Source of the DNA: Egerieenecus sp048201975
Lineage (GTDB): Bacteria; Bacillota; Clostridia; Christensenellales; Aristaeellaceae
DNA: 9,475 nt
Reading direction: 5' to 3'
NCBI GenBank assembly: GCA_048201975.1
Contig: DBFBGQ010000135.1
Coordinates: 1-9,475, forward strand
A program made the translations under genes and the position numbers. Shown here piece by piece: positions 1 through 5,922 of this stretch. A model generated the notes under the pieces. It saw nothing but the letters and a program-made list of their open reading frames with translations, searched no databases and was not told where the DNA came from. The number at the start of each line of letters is the position of its first letter. Position 1 is the stretch's first letter.

Positions 1-15
1 AAGGGGAGGAGAACC

Positions 16-1035
16 ATGGCGAAAATTCGTAAGGATTACGAAAACAGCTGGTGGCCCCGGTTCCTTCGCTGGCTCAGCGGCGGCTCCGCCCGGCTGGACG
101 ATCAACTCCAGGAGGAGCTGGTGGAAAGCAGCGAGGCGCATCTGGTGCAAAGTCCGGAAGAGGCCGCGCAGATGGAGCGCCAGGCGGAGGAACGGGTGCA
201 GAAGGCGCTCCAGGACGAGCGCAACATGTACGATCACGTGCACCAGTGGGCCAAGTTCAAGGGCACCCGGCTGACCCGGGCGTTGTATCGCATTCTGGCC
301 GTGGTGACCTGCTTTGCCATTATCTATTTGCTGCTGCGCACCACATCCTTTCTGCCGCCCTTTGGCAACCCGGACAATCCTGTGAATAACGAGGTACCCC
401 AGCGCTACATTGAGGCGGGCATGCAGGAGACCGGCGCGGTGAACATCGTCGCCGGCATGATTCTGGATTACCGTGCCTTCGATACCCTGGGCGAGAGCAA
501 CGTGCTGTTCATTGCCGCCTGCTCGGTGCTGATCCTGCTGCGCATCAGCCGGGAAAAGGATGGCAGCCAATCCGCGGAGCAACTGCTGGTGGAGGCCAAC
601 GACCGCATGTACGAGCCCAAGAACGACACCATCCTGCAGCACGTCACGAAGCTGCTGGTGCCTATTGTGCTGCTCTTCGGCATGTACGTGATCATGAACG
701 GACACATTTCCCCCGGCGGCGGCTTCTCCGGCGGTGCGCTGATGGGCGCGGCGCTGATCCTGTACCTGAACGCCTTCGGCTTCCAGAAGACGGAGCGGTT
801 CTTCACCTTCCGGGTGTTCCAGACCGTATCCCTGTGCGCGCTGAGCTTCTATGCGGTGTCCAAGGCGTACTCCTTCTTCACCGGGGCGAACCACCTGTGG
901 AGCTTCATCACCCCCGGCACGCCCGGCAAGCTGTTCTCCGCGGGCCTCATCCCGTACCTGAACCTGGCGGTGGGCCTGGTGGTCTGCTGCACCATGTACG
1001 CCTTCTACACCCTGTTCAGAAAGGGGGACATGTGA
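16..1035 (+). CDS. MbhE-MnhB fusion subunit of an Mrp/Mbh-type cation antiporter complex
   Basis: This is a 339-residue membrane subunit joining two domains that are usually separate. Residues 1-90 are hydrophilic and highly charged (Glu/Gln/Arg-rich, roughly 27-70 probably helical). A membrane segment follows at about 91-108. Residues 110-176 match the MbhE / MrpA C-terminal domain: FGNP near 116, TGAVN at 139-143 and DYRAFDTLGE at 151-160. Residues 205-336 match MnhB/MrpB: a hydrophobic helix, then NGHISPGGGFSGG at 228-240, the family signature, and further helices at about 242-255, 266-283 and 310-334. Stand-alone MnhB proteins are around 140 residues, so the extra length is the fused part. 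In Mrp, Mbh and Mbs complexes these domains link the ion-channel subunits; I infer the same role here. The ATG at 16 has GGGGAGG at 3-9 with a 6-nt gap. The stop lies 4 nt before the next gene. The rest of the operon upstream is outside the window. Confidence 0.9.
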   Translation: MAKIRKDYENSWWPRFLRWLSGGSARLDDQLQEELVESSEAHLVQSPEEAAQMERQAEERVQKALQDERNMYDHVHQWAKFKGTRLTRALYRILAVVTCFAIIYLLLRTTSFLPPFGNPDNPVNNEVPQRYIEAGMQETGAVNIVAGMILDYRAFDTLGESNVLFIAACSVLILLRISREKDGSQSAEQLLVEANDRMYEPKNDTILQHVTKLLVPIVLLFGMYVIMNGHISPGGGFSGGALMGAALILYLNAFGFQKTERFFTFRVFQTVSLCALSFYAVSKAYSFFTGANHLWSFITPGTPGKLFSAGLIPYLNLAVGLVVCCTMYAFYTLFRKGDM

Positions 1036-1039
1036 CCCT

Positions 1040-1408
1040 ATGAACTTCTTTACGAATTATGAAGAAATGGCGGCCATGATCCTGTTTGGGATCGGCTTCA
1101 CCACGCTGCTGCTGGACCGGAACATGATCAAGAAGATCATCGGCTTTTCCATGATGGACAGCGGCATGTACCTGTTCCTGGCCGCCAAGGGTTATGTGGA
1201 GGGGCGGCAAGCCCCCATTGTGGTGGATGGCATCCAGTCCATGGAATACTACATCAACCCTATCCCCGCGGGTCTGGTGCTCACGGGCATCGTGGTGAGC
1301 GTGTCCGTGTCGGCGCTGATGCTGGCGCTGACCGTGCGGCTGTACCGCCGCTACCACACCCTGGACATTGACGAGATTACCGCGCAGGTCCGAAAGGAGG
1401 AGGCGTGA
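1040..1408 (+). CDS. mnhC: MnhC/MrpC (NuoK-family) antiporter subunit
   Basis: This 122-residue protein has the normal MrpC/MbhG/NuoK length and the family's three-helix layout: about 8-25, 30-50 and 74-103. The RNMIKKIIGFSMM stretch at 27-39 corresponds to the NuoK RNLLFMLIGLEIM segment, and NPIPAGLVLTGIVV at 73-86 is the MrpC-type third helix. The C-terminal HTLDIDE at 106-112 is cytosolic and typical of the family. By my hand alignment the NuoK proton-path glutamate (Glu36 in E. coli) is Ser37, as in MrpC proteins, while an Asp sits one turn later at position 40. NuoK's Glu72 has no acidic equivalent. The protein is expected to sit between the MnhB domain and the first antiporter-like subunit. 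The ribosome binding site (AAAGGGGG, about 1020-1027) overlaps the end of the upstream gene, which suggests coupled translation. MnhC is preferred over NuoK because of the neighbouring MnhB domain. Confidence 0.92.
   Translation: MNFFTNYEEMAAMILFGIGFTTLLLDRNMIKKIIGFSMMDSGMYLFLAAKGYVEGRQAPIVVDGIQSMEYYINPIPAGLVLTGIVVSVSVSALMLALTVRLYRRYHTLDIDEITAQVRKEEA
1395..1403 (+). promoter_or_regulatory. Ribosome binding site deciding the start at 1411
   Basis: A tandem Shine-Dalgarno run, AGGAGGAGG, sits inside the last codons of mnhC. The second AGGAGG copy (1398-1403) lies 7 nt before the ATG at 1411. A GTG at 1405 is in the same frame and overlaps the mnhC stop codon as GTGA, but it is only 1-4 nt from the site. 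ATG 1411 is therefore preferred. The two choices differ by only two residues. Confidence 0.65.
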
Positions 1409-1410
1409 GT

Positions 1411-2910
1411 ATGGCGCTTTGGCAGTCCATTCCCTTTGCCTGCATCCTGCTTCCCCTGGGCAGCGCGGCCATGACCTCGGTGCTCAAGGGCAAGTTTGCC
1501 CGGCGCTGGGCGTTCATCGTGCTGACGGTGGTCACGGCGCTGTCCGCGTGCTTCACCTATTTCATCTGGGGGTATGGCGAGAGCTACACCTATATGATGG
1601 GTCACTATCCGGCGCCCTGGGGCAACGAGATCCGCGGCGGCCTGCTGGAAGGCATCACGGCGCTGTTCTTTTCGCTGATCATGCTCCTATCGTTGTTGGG
1701 CGGCGTGAAAAAGCTGGACGATCACGTGCTGCATGACAAGCACAGCCTGTACTACGTGATGATCCTGCTGCTGACCGCGGCGCTGATGGCGCAGGTGTAT
1801 ACCAACGACATCTTCACCGCTTACGTGTTTGTGGAAATCATGACCATTTCCGCCTGCTCCCTCATCGACGCCCGCACCAAGGGGCGGACGCTGGTGGCGG
1901 CCACCCGGTATATGATCATGAACCTGCTGGGCTCCGGTCTGTTCCTGCTGGGCGTGATTCTGCTGTACGACCTGACGGGCCACCTGCTCATGAGCAACAT
2001 CAAGGAAGCGGTGGCGGAGCTTCACGCCAGCGGGGAGTACACCCTGCCTCTGACCGTGGTGGTGGCGCTGATCTCCATCGGCCTGAGCATCAAGAGCGCG
2101 CTGTTCCCCTTCCACACCTGGGTGCCGGACGCCTACGGGTACACCACCCCGGCCTCCTCGGCCATCCTTTCTTCCCTGGTGAGCAAGGGATACATCTTCC
2201 TGCTGATCAAGATCATGTACCGGGTGATCGGCCTGGATGTGATCACGGCCACGGGCATTCACAACGTGCTGTTTGTGTTTGGCCTGGTGGGCATGATCAT
2301 GGGTTCCATCTCCGCCATCCGTCAGAACGACATCCGCCGGATGATCGCCTTCTCCTCCGTGGCACAGATCGGCTATGTGTACATGGGCATCGGCATGGGC
2401 ACCGAGGCGGGCATGCTGGCGGCGATGTTCCACATCTTCTCCCACGCGATGTGCAAGGCCATGCTCTTCCTGGCGGCGGGCGGCCTGGCGGACGCCTCCG
2501 GCAACAGCAAGCAGTTCCGCGACCTGCGGGGCGCGGGCATGCGCAGCCCCATTGCAGGGGTGGCCTTCACGGTGGGCGCGCTGTCCATGGTGGGCTTCCC
2601 CTTCCTGGGCGGTTTCATCAGCAAGCTGAACTTCGGTACGGCGGCCATGGCCCTGGGAGACATGAAGACGCTGCTGGTGCTGGTGGCGCTGGCGGTATCC
2701 ACCTGGCTGAATACGGTCTATTTCCTGCGCACGGTGATCACCCTGTACCGTCCTGCGCTGCCCGGCGCCAACTATTCGGTGGAAAAGGGACGGCGCGGCT
2801 TCTGCTTCAGCCTGAGCTGCGTGGCCTTTGCCGCGGTGAACGTGGCCCTGGGCATTCTCTCCCAGCCCATTGTGAGCGCCATCCGCATGGGGCTGGAAAT
2901 GTTCGCGTGA
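1411..2910 (+). CDS. Antiporter-like proton/cation-translocating subunit 1 (MnhD/MbhH/NuoM-like)
   Basis: This 499-residue integral membrane protein has about 14 hydrophobic segments, the core size of the NuoL/M/N-MrpA/D family. The charged chain of the half-channels is complete: Glu142 in helix 5 (VEIMTISACSL), Lys228 in helix 7 (SIGLSIKSALFPFHTWVPDAY, 222-242), Lys259 in helix 8 (LVSKG), His341, His345 and Lys349 in helix 11 (HIFSHAMCKAMLF), and Lys405 in helix 12 (GGFISK). AIRQNDIRRMIAFSSVAQIGY at 302-322 is the usual helix 9-10 loop and broken helix. These residues carry protons or cations across the membrane in complex I and Mrp; I infer the same here. The position directly after mnhC is that of MnhD/MbhH. 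Unlike its three downstream paralogs it lacks the FEYM motif after helix 3 and has a longer, polar loop at 98-112. A GTG at 1405 is an alternative start. Confidence 0.9.
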   Translation: MALWQSIPFACILLPLGSAAMTSVLKGKFARRWAFIVLTVVTALSACFTYFIWGYGESYTYMMGHYPAPWGNEIRGGLLEGITALFFSLIMLLSLLGGVKKLDDHVLHDKHSLYYVMILLLTAALMAQVYTNDIFTAYVFVEIMTISACSLIDARTKGRTLVAATRYMIMNLLGSGLFLLGVILLYDLTGHLLMSNIKEAVAELHASGEYTLPLTVVVALISIGLSIKSALFPFHTWVPDAYGYTTPASSAILSSLVSKGYIFLLIKIMYRVIGLDVITATGIHNVLFVFGLVGMIMGSISAIRQNDIRRMIAFSSVAQIGYVYMGIGMGTEAGMLAAMFHIFSHAMCKAMLFLAAGGLADASGNSKQFRDLRGAGMRSPIAGVAFTVGALSMVGFPFLGGFISKLNFGTAAMALGDMKTLLVLVALAVSTWLNTVYFLRTVITLYRPALPGANYSVEKGRRGFCFSLSCVAFAAVNVALGILSQPIVSAIRMGLEMFA

Positions 2911-2926
2911 GGAAGGAGGGCTTGAC

Positions 2927-4417
2927 ATGTTTGGAGACTGGTATCTTCTGGTTCCCGTGCTGCTGCCCCTTCTCAGCGGGCTGCTGCTGACGCTGTACAA
3001 GCCGCTGGGGGACGGCGAGCGCCGCAACCCGGTGACGCTGGCGGTGCTGTGCCTGAACGTGGTGGCGCTGCTGCCGGTGCTGCTTGGCGGCGAACGCACG
3101 CTGACCCTGTTCACCCTGTCCGACAGCCTGCCCGTGCTGCTGCGGGTGGACGATACGGGGCGCTGGTTCAGCGTCATCATGGCCTTTGTATGGGCGGCGG
3201 CGGGCGCGTACTCCTTTGAGTACATGGCCAAGGAGGAGCACCTGCGGCGGTATTACGGCTTTTACCTGATGACCCTGGGCGTGCTGATGGCGCTGTGCTT
3301 CGCAGGCTCCATCGTCACCTTCTACATGTTCTACGAGGCCATGACGCTGCTCACCTTCCCGCTGGTGCTGCACACCATGAAGCGGGATGCGGTGGCTGCC
3401 GGCATCAAGTACCTGATCTATTCGGTGGTGGGCGCTTCCCTGGCGCTGCTGGGCGTTCTGGTGCTCAGCCCCTATGTGACCACCTTTGATTTCGTGGCCG
3501 GCGGCGTGCTGAACCTGGAAGCGGTGGCGGGCCATGAGGGCCTGGTGCTGGCCATGGCCTTTGTGATGCTGCTGGGCTTCGGCACCAAGGCGGGCATGTT
3601 CCCCCTGCACGGGTGGCTGCCCACGGCTCATCCGGCCGCGCCGTCCCCGGCCAGCGCGGTGCTCTCCGGCATCATCACCAAGGCGGGCGTGCTGGGCTGC
3701 CTGCGGCTGATCTACTGCTTTATCGGCGCGGAATTCCTGCGGGGAACCTGGGTGCAGACGGCTTTCATGAGCCTGACGCTGTTCACGGTGTTCATGGGCT
3801 CCCTGCTGGCCTACAGGGAGGGCGGGTTGAAAAAGCGCCTGGCCTACTCCTCCGTCAGCCAGGTGAGCTATGTGCTCTTCGGCCTGAGCACCATGCATCC
3901 GGTGGGCTTTGTGGGCGCGCTGCTCCATGTGCTGTGCCATGCGCTGGTTAAGGATACCCTGTTCATGAGCGCGGGCGCCATCATCAGCAAAACCGGCAAA
4001 ACGCAGGTCTCCCAGCTGGAGGGCATTGGCAAGCAGATGCCCGTGACCATGTGGTGCTTCACCCTGGCCAGCGTGGGTCTGGTGGGCATTCCGCCGGCGC
4101 TGGGCTTTGTGAGCAAGTGGTATCTGGCCCAAGGCGCGCTGGAGATGACCGGGGTGGCTGGCTTCCTGGGCTGGTTCGCGCCCATGGTGCTGCTGCTCAG
4201 CGCCTTGCTGACGGCGGGGTATCTGTTCCCCATCAGCATTCGTGGCTTCCTGCCCGGACGCAACGCGGACGGCTCGCTGAAGTTTTTCCAGAAGTGCGAG
4301 CCCACCCATGTGATGCTGATTCCCCTGACGATCCTTACGGCGCTGTCCCTGCTGGCGGGCATGTTCCCCACGCAGCTGGCGGGCTTCCTGACAAACCTGG
4401 CGTCCACGCTGATGTAA
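2927..4417 (+). CDS. Antiporter-like proton/cation-translocating subunit 2 (NuoM/MrpD family)
   Basis: This 496-residue protein is the second of four consecutive family members. All channel residues are present: Glu137 (FYEAMTLLTFPLV), Lys221 followed by FPLHGWLPTAHP at 225-236, Lys252 in helix 8 (GIITKAGVLG), His334, His338 and Lys342 (LHVLCHALVKDTLF), and Lys397 in helix 12 (GFVSKWYL). SFEYM at 96-100 follows helix 3. KKRLAYSSVSQVSYVLFGLS at 302-321 is the broken helix 9-10 region. The helix 6-7 loop contains DFVAGGVL (188-195) and a GHE motif (202-204), both also seen in the next gene. It probably forms one ion-translocating module of the membrane arm. AAGGAGG at 2913-2919, 7 nt from the ATG and 16 nt after the previous stop, supports the start and shared transcription. 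It cannot be assigned to NuoM, MrpD or HyfF by eye alone. Confidence 0.9.
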   Translation: MFGDWYLLVPVLLPLLSGLLLTLYKPLGDGERRNPVTLAVLCLNVVALLPVLLGGERTLTLFTLSDSLPVLLRVDDTGRWFSVIMAFVWAAAGAYSFEYMAKEEHLRRYYGFYLMTLGVLMALCFAGSIVTFYMFYEAMTLLTFPLVLHTMKRDAVAAGIKYLIYSVVGASLALLGVLVLSPYVTTFDFVAGGVLNLEAVAGHEGLVLAMAFVMLLGFGTKAGMFPLHGWLPTAHPAAPSPASAVLSGIITKAGVLGCLRLIYCFIGAEFLRGTWVQTAFMSLTLFTVFMGSLLAYREGGLKKRLAYSSVSQVSYVLFGLSTMHPVGFVGALLHVLCHALVKDTLFMSAGAIISKTGKTQVSQLEGIGKQMPVTMWCFTLASVGLVGIPPALGFVSKWYLAQGALEMTGVAGFLGWFAPMVLLLSALLTAGYLFPISIRGFLPGRNADGSLKFFQKCEPTHVMLIPLTILTALSLLAGMFPTQLAGFLTNLASTLM

Positions 4418-4430
4418 AGGAGGAACTGAT

Positions 4431-5906
4431 ATGACGCTTTTGTTGCTAGCTGTCCTCCTGCCGCTGGTGGGCGGGGCGGTGTTGCCGCTGTTCCGCTTTC
4501 AGCAGGAGCGGCCCCGCAGCCTGTATGTGGAGGCGGTGGTGCTCGTTACCTCGGCGCTGACCTGGTGGGCCATTTGCCTGAGCCCCGAGGGGGAGCTGCC
4601 GCTGCTGCGCATGACCGATACTTTGACCCTGACGCTGCACCTGGACGGCATGAGCAAGGTGTTTGCGGGGCTGGTGAGCTTCCTGTGGCCGCTGGCCTCC
4701 CTGTACGGCTTTGAGTACATGCGCCACGAGGAACGTCCCAACGCCTTTTTCGCTTACTACACCATGAGCTACGGCGTAACCCTGGCGGTGGCGCTGGCGG
4801 GGAACCTCTTCTCCCTGTATGTGTTCTATGAGTGCCTGACCATGGTGACCCTGCCCCTGGTGACCCACAAGAAGGATGTGCAGAGCATCCGCGCCGGGCG
4901 CAAGTACCTGATCTTCTCCATCAGCGGCGCGGCCATGGCCTTCATTGCGCTGATCTTCATCATGCACTATGGCGTCAGCACGGACTTCGTGCTGGGCGGC
5001 GTGCTGGACATGAGCCGGATCGGCGGGCATGAGACGGTGCTGCGGGTGGTGTTCCTGCTGGCCTTCATCGGCTTCGGCACCAAGGCGGCGGTGTTCCCCA
5101 TGTATGCCTGGCTGCCTGCGGCTTCGGTGGCTCCCACCCCCGTGACGGCGCTGCTGCACGCGGTGGCGGTGGTCAACGCCGGCGCCTACGCGGTGTTCCG
5201 CGTGATCTATTACTCCTTCGGCGCGAACTTCCTTTACGGGTCCGTGGCGCAGATCGTCGCGGTGTGCCTGGCCTGCTTCACCATTCTCTTCGGCTCCACC
5301 ATGGCCGTGCGTGAGCAGCACTTCAAGCGCCGCCTGGCGTACTCCACCATCAGCAACCTGAGCTATATGCTCATGGGCGCGGCGCTGATGACCCCTGCGG
5401 GCATGGTAGGTGGGCTGAGCCACCTGGTATTCCACGGCCTGATGAAAATCGGCTTGTTCTACTGCGCCGGCGCTGTGCTGGTTCAGACGGGCAAGGAGTA
5501 CGTGCAGGATCTGCGGGGCATGGGCCGGGTGATGCCCTTCACCTTCACCTGCTTTACCATTGGCAGCATCGCCATGGTGGGCATTCCGCCCCTGTGCGGC
5601 TTCGTGAGCAAGTGGAACCTGCTCACCGCCGCGGCGGACACGGGCAGTTGGTGGGGCATTGTGGCCATTGCAACGCTGATCGTCTCGGCAATTCTTACGG
5701 CGGTGTATCTGTTCAAGGTGGTCGCGGTGGCCTGGTTCCGGCCCCTGGATGCGGGGGACGCCGCCCTGGCTGGCAAGAACACCGATCCCGGCTGGCAGAT
5801 GAAGCTGCCCCTGGCGCTGCTGTGCGTGGTGGTGGTGCTCTGCGGCCTGTTCTCCACGCCCTTTGTCCAGTGGCTGCGCAGCGTAGCCGCCGGGCTGGCG
5901 CTGTAA
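4431..5906 (+). CDS. Antiporter-like proton/cation-translocating subunit 3 (NuoL/MrpA-type core)
   Basis: This 491-residue membrane protein has about 14 helices. It keeps Glu134 (FYECLTMVTLPLV), Lys218 (IGFGTKAAVFP), His331, His335 and Lys339 in helix 11, and Lys394 (GFVSKWNL). It differs from its neighbours in helices 7-8: FPMYAWLPAAS at 222-232 has Tyr225 where they have His, and PTPVTALLHAVAVVNAG at 235-251 has Asn249 where they have Lys. It has one extra residue there and a His at 243. This matches the E. coli NuoL pattern as I recall it (TPVSALIHAATMVTAG), in which a His does the job of the helix 8 Lys, so the core looks NuoL/MrpA-like. It lacks the long C-terminal extension of NuoL and MrpA. 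Loop motifs DFVLGGVLD and GGHE (185-201) resemble the preceding gene, suggesting duplication. AAAGGAGG at 4416-4423 overlaps the upstream stop codon and lies 7 nt from the ATG. Confidence 0.89.
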   Translation: MTLLLLAVLLPLVGGAVLPLFRFQQERPRSLYVEAVVLVTSALTWWAICLSPEGELPLLRMTDTLTLTLHLDGMSKVFAGLVSFLWPLASLYGFEYMRHEERPNAFFAYYTMSYGVTLAVALAGNLFSLYVFYECLTMVTLPLVTHKKDVQSIRAGRKYLIFSISGAAMAFIALIFIMHYGVSTDFVLGGVLDMSRIGGHETVLRVVFLLAFIGFGTKAAVFPMYAWLPAASVAPTPVTALLHAVAVVNAGAYAVFRVIYYSFGANFLYGSVAQIVAVCLACFTILFGSTMAVREQHFKRRLAYSTISNLSYMLMGAALMTPAGMVGGLSHLVFHGLMKIGLFYCAGAVLVQTGKEYVQDLRGMGRVMPFTFTCFTIGSIAMVGIPPLCGFVSKWNLLTAAADTGSWWGIVAIATLIVSAILTAVYLFKVVAVAWFRPLDAGDAALAGKNTDPGWQMKLPLALLCVVVVLCGLFSTPFVQWLRSVAAGLAL

Positions 5907-5922
5907 GAAAGGAGGCGTTCCG

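Noticed and set aside
1687..3231. Open frame of 514 codons on the minus strand
   Set aside because: It lies opposite two well-supported membrane proteins, is rich in His/Gln/Arg with no recognisable domain, and is typical of antisense frames in high-GC coding DNA.
2807..4309. Open frame of 500 codons on the minus strand
   Set aside because: It has the same low-complexity His/Gln/Ala/Arg composition opposite the gene at 2927; no domain or ribosome binding site supports it.
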